A stretch of 35,711 nt of DNA from Anaerolineales bacterium (GCA_011389535.1 JAABUE010000012.1:1-35711); one strand, 5' to 3'. Positions 23,766-31,274 are shown, numbered from the stretch's first letter. Program-made: numbers and translations. Notes: generated by a model from the sequence alone, not told the origin.

Positions 23766-25442
23766 TTATCGTTTCAACGTTCTATACTTGATCCTCTGCG
23801 GCACCTCGGCGGACTTGCCGTAGCGCGCCTTGTAGTCGGCTTCGTAGTCCGACCAGTTGCCCAGGGACATGCGCGCCTGGCTGTCGCCTTCGAAGGCCAG
23901 GATGTGGGTACAGATGCGGTCCAGGAACCAGCGGTCGTGGCTGACGACCAGCGCGCAGCCGGCGAAGTTCTCCAGCGCTTCTTCCAGCGCCCGCAGCGTG
24001 TTCACGTCCAGATCGTTGGTCGGTTCGTCGAGCAGGATCACGTTGGCGCCCTCGGTCAGGGTCTTGGCCAGGTGGACGCGGTTCCTTTCGCCGCCCGATA
24101 AAACACCGACCTTCTTCTGCTGGTCGGAGCCGTTGAAGTTAAAGGATGAGCAGTACGCGCGGGCGTTGATCTTGCGGCTGCCCAGCTCGAGCATCTCCGC
24201 GCCCTGCGAGATCTCCTCGTAGACGGTCTTCTCCGGGTCGAGCGTGCGGGACTGGTCGGCGTAGGCCCATTTGACGGTTTCGCCGACCCTGATCGAGCCG
24301 CTATCGGGCTGTTCCTGCCCGACGATCATTCTGAGCAGGGTGGTCTTGCCCGCGCCATTGGGACCCACCACGCCGACGATGCTGCCGGGGGGAACGGTAG
24401 CAGACAGATCGTCCAGGATGAGGCGGTCGCCATAGGATTTGGTCACTCCATTCATTTCGATGACCACATCCCCCAAGCGCGGGCCGGGCGGGATGTAGAT
24501 CTCCTGGTCGCCGCGGTAGCCCTCGTATTCCTGCGAGAGCAGTTTTTCGTAGGCGGTAACGCGCGCCTGTCCCTTGGACTGGCGGGCCTTGGGCGACATG
24601 TGGATCCATTCCAGCTCGCGCTGCAGGGTCTTCTGGCGCTTGGACTCGCTCTTCTCCTCCTGGCGCAGCTGCTCCCGCTTCTGCTCCAGCCAGGACGAGT
24701 AGTTGCCCTTCCAGGGGATGCCGTAGCCGCGGTCGAGCTCCAGGATCCAGCCGGCGACGTTGTCGAGGAAGTAGCGGTCGTGGGTGACGGCGATGACCGT
24801 GCCTTTGTAGTCGCGCAGGTGATGCTCCAGCCAGGCCACGGACTCGGCGTCCAGATGGTTGGTGGGCTCGTCGAGCAGCAGGATGTCGGGCTCGGTCAGC
24901 AGCAGCCGGGTCAGCGCGACGCGCCGCCGCTCGCCGCCGGACAGGATCTTGACCGGGGAATCGGCCGGGGGGCAGCGCAGGGCGCTCATGGCGACTTCCA
25001 GGTGAGAATCCAGGTTCCAGGCGTCGTGTTTATCGAGCTCGTCCTGCAGCCTGGCCTGCTCGTCGATCAGGGCGTCGAAGTCGGCATCCGGTTCGGCGAA
25101 TTTGGCGTTGACCTCGTCATACCGGGCCAGCATGTCGACGATGGGCTGAAGCGCCCCGCGGATCACTTCGATGACGGTCTTTGAGTCGTCGAGCTGCGGT
25201 TCCTGCTCGAGCAGGCCGACGGTGTAGCCCTTGGACATGGAGATCTCGCCGATGTAGTCTTTGTCCACGCCGGCGATGATGCGCAGCAGGGTGGACTTGC
25301 CCGCGCCGTTCAGCCCGAGCACGCCGATCTTGGCGCCGTAGTAGAAGCCGAGCGAGATATCGCGCAGCACTTGTTTGTTCGGCGGGACGATGCGTCCCAC
25401 TTTGTGCATGGAGTAGATGACTTGTTTGGTGTCGGTTGTCAT
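23766..25442 (-). CDS. ettA: Energy-dependent translational throttle protein EttA (ABC-F)
   Basis: 558 residues with two ABC ATPase cores and no membrane domain. The first core has [20 protein letters not shown] and [11 protein letters not shown]. The second has [22 protein letters not shown] and [11 protein letters not shown]. Between them lies the charged ABC-F linker ([18 protein letters not shown]). The N-terminal [29 protein letters not shown] block is typical of EttA, which binds the ribosomal E site and gates the first elongation step according to ATP/ADP. The GC content is higher than in the genes on either side. No Shine-Dalgarno is seen. Confidence 0.95.
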   Translation of the reverse strand: MTTDTKQVIYSMHKVGRIVPPNKQVLRDISLGFYYGAKIGVLGLNGAGKSTLLRIIAGVDKDYIGEISMSKGYTVGLLEQEPQLDDSKTVIEVIRGALQPIVDMLARYDEVNAKFAEPDADFDALIDEQARLQDELDKHDAWNLDSHLEVAMSALRCPPADSPVKILSGGERRRVALTRLLLTEPDILLLDEPTNHLDAESVAWLEHHLRDYKGTVIAVTHDRYFLDNVAGWILELDRGYGIPWKGNYSSWLEQKREQLRQEEKSESKRQKTLQRELEWIHMSPKARQSKGQARVTAYEKLLSQEYEGYRGDQEIYIPPGPRLGDVVIEMNGVTKSYGDRLILDDLSATVPPGSIVGVVGPNGAGKTTLLRMIVGQEQPDSGSIRVGETVKWAYADQSRTLDPEKTVYEEISQGAEMLELGSRKINARAYCSSFNFNGSDQQKKVGVLSGGERNRVHLAKTLTEGANVILLDEPTNDLDVNTLRALEEALENFAGCALVVSHDRWFLDRICTHILAFEGDSQARMSLGNWSDYEADYKARYGKSAEVPQRIKYRTLKR

Positions 25443-25580
25443 AAGATAATTGGTGAGCAGGAATTGAGTATTAGGGTTCGGTGGGGGATTGTACCAGTTT
25501 TGTCCACGAAGGGCATGAAGGATTATCGTTTAAATAAAGAGGTAAAATATTGTATGGACATAAAAGCAAAGGAGTCCGAA

Positions 25581-25832
25581 ATGGAAATTCGACATTACAA
25601 GTTTGACCGCATCACTCTTAATCCCGAAGTTTGCTTTGGGAAACCCACCATTCGCGGGATGCGTATGCCTGTTGCATCCGTGCTTGGGTACTTGAGTTCG
25701 GGGATGTCGATCAAGGATATTCTCAAATCCTGGCCCGAGTTGGAGGCGGAGGATATTTACCAGGCGTTGGCGTACGCTTCCTGGGCAATGGAAGAGAGGG
25801 TCTTGCCTGCCCCTGGGTCGGTGGCTGGATGA
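25581..25832 (+). CDS. DUF433 antitoxin-type protein
   Basis: 83 residues. I chose the ATG at 25581 because AAAGGAG lies 6 nt upstream, although the frame is open further back. It has the DUF433 pattern: [56 protein letters not shown], a small winged-helix-like domain. Such proteins are usual antitoxins of DUF5615 PIN-like toxins, and a broken DUF5615 gene overlaps its stop by 4 bp (ATGA). Confidence 0.9.
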   Translation: MEIRHYKFDRITLNPEVCFGKPTIRGMRMPVASVLGYLSSGMSIKDILKSWPELEAEDIYQALAYASWAMEERVLPAPGSVAG

Positions 25833-26183
25833 ATTTCCTGCTTAACATGAATGTGAACCGTGACATGGCCGCGCAATTGAAAAAGCGCGGTCATGTTTGT
25901 CGCCATGGCGCGCGCTACAGACGCTGAAATCGTTGCAGAGGCCAAAAGGACAGGGGAAATTATCCTGACCCACGATTTGGATTACGGCCACTTGCTTGCT
26001 TTTTCAGGGGAGGAAGGATCGTCGGTGGTCATTTTGCGTTTGAGGGATTTGCGTACCGAAGAAGTCGTTTCCCGCCTAGATGCAGTTTGGATGGAGATTG
26101 AATCCTCTTTGCTAGAAGGCGCGATCGTATCGTTGTCTGACAAAAGTTTGCGAATACGGAATTTACCGATAGAATCTGAGTAA
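25829..26183 (+). pseudogene. Frameshifted DUF5615 (PIN-like) toxin gene
   Basis: From the ATG at 25829 the frame gives [26 protein letters not shown] and stops at 25928. The rest of the domain (ATDAEIVAEAKRTGEIILTHDLDYGHLLAF, then VVILRLRDLRTEEV) continues in the +1 frame to 26183. The usual short link after GH...H is missing, so a small deletion near 25905-25915 broke the frame. As I recall the family, it also begins LLDxN, but here it is LLNMN, so the first acidic metal ligand is Asn. The toxin is very likely inactive. Confidence 0.8.
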
Positions 26184-26220
26184 AAAAAGAACCCCGAGAT
26201 GCTTCGCAATCCCGGAGTTC
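26182..26220 (-). terminator. Terminator of the minus-strand nucleotidyltransferase gene
   Basis: A stem of about 12 bp with two mismatches (26189-26200 with 26209-26220) is followed on the minus strand by seven Ts. It sits 67 bp after the stop at 26287, and just after the DUF5615 remnant on the plus strand. Confidence 0.7.
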
Positions 26221-26286
26221 TGCTATTCAGCGCCCAGCGCATATCAACTATTTCCGGATATCCATAGATAGGGCATATCCCTCTCG

Positions 26287-26592
26287 CTAGGCGGCATAGA
26301 TGACCTGTGCAGTGTTAATGATTTCCCGCTTTCGGAATGGATTTTCAAGCGCATCCTTCTCGATCACATCCACAGGGCGGTGGAAGATTTCTTCCAATTC
26401 CAGTTTCATTTGCACCAGGTCGAACAGGCTGATTTGCGCACGCTCTGAAAATGTGACCAACACATCCACATCGCTATCCGGCCGGAAATCGTCGCGTAAG
26501 ACTGAGCCAAACAATGAAAATTCAACCACCTTCCTGCGTTTGCAGAAGGCAGCGATTTCTTTGTGGGGGATGGGCATTTGGATGGTTGCCAT
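26287..26592 (-). CDS. MNT-type minimal nucleotidyltransferase
   Basis: 101 residues with the polymerase-beta-like signature GSVLRDDFRPDSDVDVLV (GSxxR with the D-x-D metal pair) and a later acidic VDVIEKDAL. In MNT/HEPN toxin-antitoxin pairs such proteins AMPylate and silence the HEPN toxin. No HEPN gene lies on either side, so it is an orphan here. A TATAAT box ends exactly 6 nt before its ATG and there is no Shine-Dalgarno, so a leaderless mRNA is predicted. Confidence 0.88.
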   Translation of the reverse strand: MATIQMPIPHKEIAAFCKRRKVVEFSLFGSVLRDDFRPDSDVDVLVTFSERAQISLFDLVQMKLELEEIFHRPVDVIEKDALENPFRKREIINTAQVIYAA

Positions 26593-26598
26593 GTTTTT

Positions 26599-26604
26599 AT
26601 TATA
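26599..26604 (-). promoter_or_regulatory. -10 box of the MNT gene, leaderless spacing
   Basis: TATAAT on the minus strand, 6 nt before the ATG at 26592. No convincing -35 is seen. Confidence 0.65.
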
Positions 26605-26648
26605 CGTATTCTGCCCCCGGCCAGCCTACCACTCCGCTTCGTAGGCGG

Positions 26649-26693
26649 TATTACATTAAACTTCTTGACTTACTTTTATTATCGATGTAATAT
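26649..26693 (+). promoter_or_regulatory. Promoter and possible operator of the AbrB/PIN pair
   Basis: TTGACT (26665-26670), a 17-bp spacer and TAATAT (26688-26693) form a near-consensus promoter. An 8-bp inverted repeat, TATTACAT at 26649-26656 and ATGTAATA at 26685-26692, spans it and could be the site where the antitoxin represses its own operon. Confidence 0.6.
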
Positions 26694-26719
26694 ATTGCCA
26701 CAATAAGGAGTATTACGAG

Positions 26720-26950
26720 ATGGAGACTTACGCAACTGTTAAAGGTCAAATTGTCATACCCGCCGCGTTACGGCGGAAATATGGGATCAAAAAAGGGACC
26801 AAGATCATCGTTACAGACACGGGAGACGGCATCGTCCTGAAGCCTGTGACCGAACAGTATCTCAAAAACCTGCAAGGCTCTCTCAAAGGCAAAGGAGGGC
26901 TGAAAGCCCTGGTTGAAGAACGCCGTAAAGATAAGGAATTGGAAGAATAA
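26720..26950 (+). CDS. vapB: AbrB/MazE-type antitoxin (VapB)
   Basis: 76 residues. The N-terminal 45 form a SpoVT/AbrB swapped-hairpin DNA-binding domain (ATVKGQIVIPAALRRKYGIKKGTKIIV). The charged C-terminal tail (EERRKDKELEE) would cover the toxin. An AAGGAG site precedes the ATG. The toxin gene starts 2 bp after its stop. As in other such pairs, the antitoxin, alone or with the toxin, should repress the promoter at 26665-26693. Confidence 0.9.
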   Translation: METYATVKGQIVIPAALRRKYGIKKGTKIIVTDTGDGIVLKPVTEQYLKNLQGSLKGKGGLKALVEERRKDKELEE

Positions 26951-26952
26951 GC

Positions 26953-27351
26953 ATGACAACCAAGGTGCTTGACTCTTATGCACTGATGGCCTTCTTTGAA
27001 GATGAGCCGGGCGCAGACTTCGTTCGAGGCTTAATTCTCACAGCCGAAGAGGGCAGCATGAACCTCCTGATGAGTGTTGTCAACCTGGGGGAGGTATGGT
27101 ATTCGATTGCCCGCACCAACTCCGTTGAGGTTGCAGACCAGTATGTCCAGGAGATCATGGGAATGGCGATAGAAATTGTGAAGGCAGACTGGCAGCTTAC
27201 ACACCAGGCGGCTGCCTTCAAAGTGAATGGAAACATTTCCTATGCTGACTGTTTCGCCGCGGCGCTGGCAAAAACCCGCAAGGCAGAATTGATTACGGGA
27301 GATCCGGAATTTAAAGGTTTGCGGGATGAAATCAAGATTGCGTGGATCTAA
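26953..27351 (+). CDS. vapC: PIN-domain ribonuclease toxin (VapC)
   Basis: 132 residues with the PIN acidic set: VLDSYALMAFF (first Asp), NLGEVWYSI (Glu), ISYADCFAAALA (Asp) and ITGDPEF (last Asp). All look intact, so it should be an active Mg-dependent endoribonuclease of the VapC class, kept in check by the AbrB-type partner encoded 2 bp upstream. It is the only toxin gene of this stretch that appears whole. Confidence 0.92.
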   Translation: MTTKVLDSYALMAFFEDEPGADFVRGLILTAEEGSMNLLMSVVNLGEVWYSIARTNSVEVADQYVQEIMGMAIEIVKADWQLTHQAAAFKVNGNISYADCFAAALAKTRKAELITGDPEFKGLRDEIKIAWI

Positions 27352-27387
27352 AAATAGTCAAAATTGGCTGTGCGATACTCTGGTCCC

Positions 27388-27804
27388 ATGGCGACCATCG
27401 AACAGCTGAACGCCCGCAGCCAGGGATATCTGCCCGGCTTGATCGGGGTTGAATTTACCGGCATCGAGCCGGGACGGTTGACCAGCCGCCTGGCCCTGCG
27501 CCCCGAATTGCTCGCTCCCAACGGCTACCTGCACGCGGCGACGATCATCGCCCTGGCGGACACGACCTGCGGTTATGGAACGATCACCGACCTCCCCAGC
27601 GGGGCGCACAACTTCACGACCATAGAACTCAAGACCAATTTTTTGAATACCGCGCGCGAAGGCGCCATTGCCTGTATTGCAACGCGAGTGCATGGAGGCC
27701 GGACAACTCAGATCTGGGATGCGCAAGTTACGGATGAGACAAGTGGGAAGACGATCGCTTTGTTCAGATGTACGCAACTGATACTCTATCCGCGATCGAT
27801 CTGA
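27388..27804 (+). CDS. PaaI-type hotdog thioesterase
   Basis: 138 residues from the ATG at 27388. A TTG eight codons earlier is a poorer start. It has the hotdog-fold PaaI pattern: GVEFTGIEPGRLTSRLALRPELLAPNGYLHAATIIALADTTCGYG, then FTTIELKTNFLNTAREG, ending in TIALFRCTQLIL. The NGYLHAATIIALADT helix holds the usual catalytic region. It probably hydrolyses an aromatic or medium-chain acyl-CoA. GATACT lies 8 nt before the ATG. A broken paralog follows at 28001. Confidence 0.9.
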   Translation: MATIEQLNARSQGYLPGLIGVEFTGIEPGRLTSRLALRPELLAPNGYLHAATIIALADTTCGYGTITDLPSGAHNFTTIELKTNFLNTAREGAIACIATRVHGGRTTQIWDAQVTDETSGKTIALFRCTQLILYPRSI

Positions 27805-27889
27805 TGCGTAGAGCGCAAGGTGCGCTGAAGAAATAAAAAACTCCGAGATTTCAAAAACCGAAATTCTGCTTTTAATATGCCCCCACCTA

Positions 27890-27959
27890 CCTCCCCCAAA
27901 TACAACGAATTAGTCATTACATTCGAATTCTAAATTTTTATCGTTGTATTTGGGGGAGG
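27890..27959. repeat. 70-bp palindromic element (MITE-like)
   Basis: A perfect 19-bp inverted repeat (27890-27908 with 27941-27959, ends CCTCCCCCAAATACAACGA) surrounds a 32-nt AT-rich centre. It lies between the thioesterase gene and the remnant of its paralog. Confidence 0.8.
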
Positions 27960-28000
27960 AGTCTATATATTTGGCTCAATATATGCTCCGTGGAGGGGGT

Positions 28001-28096
28001 CAAGACTGGGATGCCCAGGTGACGGATGAGTCCAGCGGGAAGACTATCGCGTTGTTTCGGTGTACGCAACTTATTCTCTATCCGCGCCCAACGTGA
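28001..28096 (+). pseudogene. Remnant: C-terminus of a second PaaI-type thioesterase
   Basis: Reads QDWDAQVTDESSGKTIALF, then RCTQLILYPRPT and a stop. All but a few of 31 residues match the end of the 27388 gene (QIWDAQVTDETSGKTIALF, RCTQLILYPRSI). Many matching codons differ at third positions, so the copy is an old paralog, not a recent duplication. Similarity continues a few bases past the stop (TGATGCG). The rest of 27805-28202 holds only repeats and a terminator. Confidence 0.85.
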
Positions 28097-28161
28097 TGCG
28101 CGGGGTGTGAGGTGCAGGCCGCCAGGCAAGGGAACGACCTGACATGTAAGGCCTCACAAAA

Positions 28162-28188
28162 AAAGCGGCTCGCCCCGAGTCGCTTTTC
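28162..28188. terminator. Terminator after the TIR-protein gene
   Basis: A 12-bp stem with one G-U pair (28162-28173 with 28177-28188), a 3-nt loop, A-run on the left and T-run on the right. It is 15 bp downstream of the TIR gene stop and works in both directions. Confidence 0.85.
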
Positions 28189-28202
28189 GTTTTCAACAAC
28201 AA

Positions 28203-29789
28203 TCAGCCTTTCTTGGCCCTGGCCGGGAACCAGCGGTGAACATCCCGGTAGCGGAAGCCCAGGAAGATCAGCATGACCGTCATCCCGACCACGAAAGCGA
28301 ACAGCGGATACGCCTCGGCCAGGCTGAAGTCAGCATCCTCAGAGCGCATGATTGCGGGCAAAAAGGTCTGCACTGTTGACAGCACGCCAAATCCCAGCAG
28401 GGCGAAGCTGAAGCTGACGAAGCCGGCCAGCCTGCCCTTGCGCCGAATCAGGCCCCGGTTCATGAAGTAGAGCAGAACAGCGATCAAGCCGAGCACGATC
28501 GCGGTCGGGAAGAACGCCGCAAAGAAGTTATCGGGGAATTCCCAGGCATTCTTGAAGACACTGCCCAAAATGAAGATGCCCAGCAAGGTCAGGAAATAAT
28601 ACATGCCCATGATAATAGGCGGGAGGGTCAGCTGGTTTCCCATCGGGCGTACGCCCAGCGCTTTCAGCAGCCTGGCAGGCTCGGGCAGCAGCCGGGCCAT
28701 GGCATCCAGGTTGCGTACGCCGCGGCGAAAGTCGATCCACTGGACTTTGGATAGCCTTTCTGCCGGTTCGCAAGTCTGGATCATGACCGGGAAGACGGAC
28801 TGACTCTCGGGGTCCGCCTCGGTATCGTTTTTGAACTCGGAGAGCAGGACAAAGACCGCCTCGGCAGATTGGATGTCGGCTGCCCGGGGGTGGTCATATT
28901 TTTCGAACGTGCGCGCCATCTCAGCGGCGATGTGCCGGTCCTGGGGAGCGTTGTCGATGAAGAAGGAAACCGCTTTCGGAGGCTGGCCTTCCGGCCGGTA
29001 TAAGCTGGCAAACTTGATCAGGCTGGCCTGCGGTTTTCCCCAGCGTTGCATCCCTTTCGAGCGCAGCACAAAGATCAAAACGGGGACGACAAGCACGGAG
29101 AACAGGAAAACCCCTAATGCAGTTGCGCTCGCACCGGTCACCTCACCGCTTGCGTTGCCCTCACTCCCCTCTGAAGCAAAAGCAGTGAGAAGCAGGACGA
29201 CCGGTAACATCCACAAAGCGGCCTGCACCTGGGTAATGTTGAAATCACGCTTGAAGATGCGGTAAGGCAAGGGCAGTAAAAAGAAGGGCACAAACAGCGA
29301 CCAAAGGCTGAACAGGGACATGAATGCCGTGACCAGACTCAATAGAAACGCCCACCATACCACCCCGGGAATCTTGAAACCGGTTTGCGGTACCGGATGC
29401 TCTTCCTGGACCGGGGATTCGAGCTGCCCGACCAGTTCCTTGATCCCGGCTTTGAAATTCCCGCGGAAATCCACCCATTCATATTTTTCCAATACTTCGG
29501 GAAGGTCCACTGCCTCGAGGATCACCAGGATAATGCGTTTATCCTCCTGGATGACACGCCGCCACTCCAGTTCGACATACTTTGAGGCCATCGATTCTTT
29601 CGAGACCACCAGCAGGATGACTTCCGATTCGTCCAGTCCCTTTTCGATTTGCGTTTTCCAGGGTGAGCCGGGGATCAGGCTGCGGTAGTCCAGCCAGACC
29701 TGAAAGCCTTCCTCTTCTAACCGGCCCGTCAGTTGATCTACAAAACCCACTTCACGGCGAGAATAGCTCATAAAGATGTTTGGTTTCAT
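28203..29789 (-). CDS. Membrane protein with an N-terminal TIR domain and a second, degenerate TIR-like domain
   Basis: 528 residues. TIR domain at 3-122: IFMSYSRREVGFVDQLTGRL, WLDYRSLIPGSPW, SEVILLVVSKES, then SKYVELEW, whose E75 aligns with the usual catalytic Glu of NAD-cleaving TIRs. About three or four helices follow at 141-243. A cytoplasmic domain at about 272-370 repeats the later TIR pattern (AEAVFVLLSEFK; LSKVQWIDFRRGVRNLDAMARLL against LEKYEWVDFRGNFKAGIKELVGQL) but lacks the BB-loop part. Four more helices are at 390-512. Membrane-bound TIR proteins may sense stress or infection and destroy NAD. The function is unproven, and no known defence partner is adjacent. Confidence 0.88.
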   Translation of the reverse strand: MKPNIFMSYSRREVGFVDQLTGRLEEEGFQVWLDYRSLIPGSPWKTQIEKGLDESEVILLVVSKESMASKYVELEWRRVIQEDKRIILVILEAVDLPEVLEKYEWVDFRGNFKAGIKELVGQLESPVQEEHPVPQTGFKIPGVVWWAFLLSLVTAFMSLFSLWSLFVPFFLLPLPYRIFKRDFNITQVQAALWMLPVVLLLTAFASEGSEGNASGEVTGASATALGVFLFSVLVVPVLIFVLRSKGMQRWGKPQASLIKFASLYRPEGQPPKAVSFFIDNAPQDRHIAAEMARTFEKYDHPRAADIQSAEAVFVLLSEFKNDTEADPESQSVFPVMIQTCEPAERLSKVQWIDFRRGVRNLDAMARLLPEPARLLKALGVRPMGNQLTLPPIIMGMYYFLTLLGIFILGSVFKNAWEFPDNFFAAFFPTAIVLGLIAVLLYFMNRGLIRRKGRLAGFVSFSFALLGFGVLSTVQTFLPAIMRSEDADFSLAEAYPLFAFVVGMTVMLIFLGFRYRDVHRWFPARAKKG

Positions 29790-29859
29790 ACCCGTCTCCT
29801 GGATCTAAAAGGGATCCTCGGTGAGAAATATTGCCCGAATGCTTACCCGGCTTGTCCGA

Positions 29860-29865
29860 ATTATA
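29860..29865 (-). promoter_or_regulatory. -10 box of the TIR-protein gene
   Basis: TATAAT on the minus strand about 70 nt before the ATG at 29789. The gene has an AGGAGA ribosome site. No clear -35 is seen. The region is shared with the divergent promoter at 29908. Confidence 0.5.
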
Positions 29866-29907
29866 CATGTTTTGTTGAGCTACTTCCATAGCTTGGGTAA
29901 AAATCTC

Positions 29908-29935
29908 TTGACAAAACAGGGGAAGCGTCTATAAT
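29908..29935 (+). promoter_or_regulatory. Consensus promoter TTGACA-16-TATAAT
   Basis: TTGACA at 29908-29913 and TATAAT at 29930-29935, both perfect hexamers with a 16-bp spacer, about 54 nt before the ATG at 29989. This is the strongest promoter in the window, and an operator palindrome covers its -10 and start point. Confidence 0.85.
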
Positions 29936-29972
29936 GTGACTGCATAGTCATATGACTATGCAGTCACATTAT
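29931..29972. promoter_or_regulatory. 42-bp perfect palindrome: double operator, probably for the TetR regulator
   Basis: The whole 42 bp is its own reverse complement. It contains two 14-bp sites of the form TGACT-N4-AGTCA (TGACTGCATAGTCA at 29937-29950, TGACTATGCAGTCA at 29953-29966) separated by TA. It overlaps the -10 box and the expected start of transcription, so bound protein would block the promoter. The TetR-type gene two loci downstream (30642) is the likely binder. Confidence 0.8.
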
Positions 29973-29988
29973 TGTTTTGGAGGTACAA

Positions 29989-30501
29989 ATGGAATTTCTC
30001 AACGACTTTCTCGCCTGGGCCTGGGCGCGGCACCACAATGTTTTGAGCTGGTATATCCGCCCGTTGTTCATCCTGCCCTTTATCTACTTCGCTTATAAAC
30101 GCAGTTGGGCTGGCATGATAGCGACCATCTTTGCGCTTGCAACGAGCATGTTCTGGTTCCCTGCCCCGGCAAGCGTCGACCCGACGGTGGCGCAGTTCCT
30201 TGAAGCCGAGAGGGAATATCTGACCGGCGCATGGACGACCCAAAAAGTCCTCCTGACGCTCACCGTACCCCTGTTTTTCAGCCTGCTGGCGCTCTCCTTC
30301 TGGAAGCGCTCGTGGTGGTGGGGTGTGGCGGTCATCAACCTGGCCGCGCTAGGAAAAGTCGCCTGGAGCGTGGTCGAGGGCGGCCAGTCGGGCTGGGCGG
30401 TATTGGTCCCCGCTGTGATCGGGATGCTGGTCTGTGACGCGGCGGTGTACTTTGGCGTGAAATACGTGAACAGACGAAAAAACCAAGCTGCAACGGTGTA
30501 A
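29989..30501 (+). CDS. Membrane protein under TetR-type control, unknown function
   Basis: 170 residues from the ATG at 29989, which follows a GGAGG site by 5 nt. A TTG four codons earlier lies inside that site. It has about five hydrophobic segments (FILPFIYFAY, MIATIFALATSMFWFPAPA, VLLTLTVPLFFSLLALSFW, WWWGVAVINLAAL, WAVLVPAVIGMLVCDAAVYFGV) and a basic tail (RRKN). It has the strongest promoter of the window plus a double operator, so it should be kept off and switched on strongly by an inducer. I do not recognise the family. Export or detoxification is a guess from the regulator. Confidence 0.8.
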   Translation: MEFLNDFLAWAWARHHNVLSWYIRPLFILPFIYFAYKRSWAGMIATIFALATSMFWFPAPASVDPTVAQFLEAEREYLTGAWTTQKVLLTLTVPLFFSLLALSFWKRSWWWGVAVINLAALGKVAWSVVEGGQSGWAVLVPAVIGMLVCDAAVYFGVKYVNRRKNQAATV

Positions 30502-30520
30502 GGGAATTAATGAGGGGTTA

Positions 30521-30577
30521 GCCACAGAGTCACGGAGACACAAAGAAAAAAACTCTGTGTCTCTGAGTCTCTGTGGC
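30521..30577. repeat. CACAGAG-type palindromic repeat, intergenic copy
   Basis: Left arm 30521-30545 pairs with right arm 30553-30577 at about 21 of 25 positions around a short A-rich centre. It belongs to the same family as the element inside elp3. It may terminate the 29989 gene before the TetR gene. Confidence 0.8.
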
Positions 30578-30629
30578 GAAAATTCGCGGCCAACATTCTA
30601 AGACAAACCGGTCCACCTATTGAAATGCT

Positions 30630-30635
30630 TATAAT
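30630..30635 (+). promoter_or_regulatory. -10 box of the TetR gene, leaderless spacing
   Basis: A perfect TATAAT ends 6 nt before the ATG at 30642, without a Shine-Dalgarno or a clear -35. Confidence 0.65.
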
Positions 30636-30641
30636 CAACCC

Positions 30642-31274
30642 ATGCCCAAACAAACCTTCTTGAACCTGCCCGAAGAAAAGCGCCAGGCCTTCATCGCGAT
30701 CGCGCTGGATGAATTTGCGAACAGCGACTATAACAGCGCGTCCGTATCGAAGATCGTCGAAAAAGCGGGCATCGCCAAAGGCAGCCTGTACCAGTATTTC
30801 GAAGACAAACAAGATTTGTTCCTGTACCTGCTGGATGTCTCCAACCGGGAAATGATGAGCTACATCCAGGGGTCCGCTCTACCCGATCCCGGCGCTGGCT
30901 TCTTCGAAACCCTGCGCTGGCAGATGTCCGCGACGGTGGAGGCCTCTTTGAAGTACCCGCTCCATTCGAAGTTGGCGCGCAGGGCGTACTCCACCCCACT
31001 GCCGTTCCGTGACGAAGTCTTTGAAAAAGCAAAGTTGCTGCGCGAGGAGCACTTCCAGGGATTGGTCGCCCAGGCTCAATCGTCCGGGCAGCTTGATCCT
31101 GAGCTGGATCCGGCTGTGGTCAGTTTTATGGTCCAGGGTCTGATGAACGATCTCGGTCCGTTCCTGCAAGCGAAATTCGGGGACAGCGAAGTGGAGTGGA
31201 TCGAGCTTCCCGAGGTCAATCAAGTCTTCGACCAGGTAGTTGAAGTATTGAGGAGCGGGCTGGGGGTCAAGTGA
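30642..31274 (+). CDS. TetR/AcrR-family repressor
   Basis: 210 residues. The N-terminal helix-turn-helix is typical: IALDEFANSDYNSASVSKIVEKAGIAKGSLYQYFEDKQDLF, about 19-60. The rest is a helical ligand-binding domain with its own pocket, too variable to name the inducer. It probably controls the membrane-protein gene at 29989 through the 42-bp double palindrome, as TetR proteins usually bind palindromes near their own gene. Its own start has a leaderless-type promoter with no such palindrome nearby, so autoregulation is not evident. Confidence 0.92.
   Translation: MPKQTFLNLPEEKRQAFIAIALDEFANSDYNSASVSKIVEKAGIAKGSLYQYFEDKQDLFLYLLDVSNREMMSYIQGSALPDPGAGFFETLRWQMSATVEASLKYPLHSKLARRAYSTPLPFRDEVFEKAKLLREEHFQGLVAQAQSSGQLDPELDPAVVSFMVQGLMNDLGPFLQAKFGDSEVEWIELPEVNQVFDQVVEVLRSGLGVK

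Noticed and set aside
25893-26183. A stand-alone 96-residue gene
   Set aside because: It lacks the N-terminal part of the DUF5615 fold, which is found in the other frame directly upstream and overlaps the antitoxin stop.
25829-26183. Programmed frameshift in the DUF5615 gene
   Set aside because: No slippery heptamer or downstream structure is seen, and residues usually present at the junction are missing, which points to a deletion.
29931-29972. Terminator reading of the 42-bp palindrome
   Set aside because: It overlaps a perfect -10 box, has no loop and consists of two 14-bp operator-like units.
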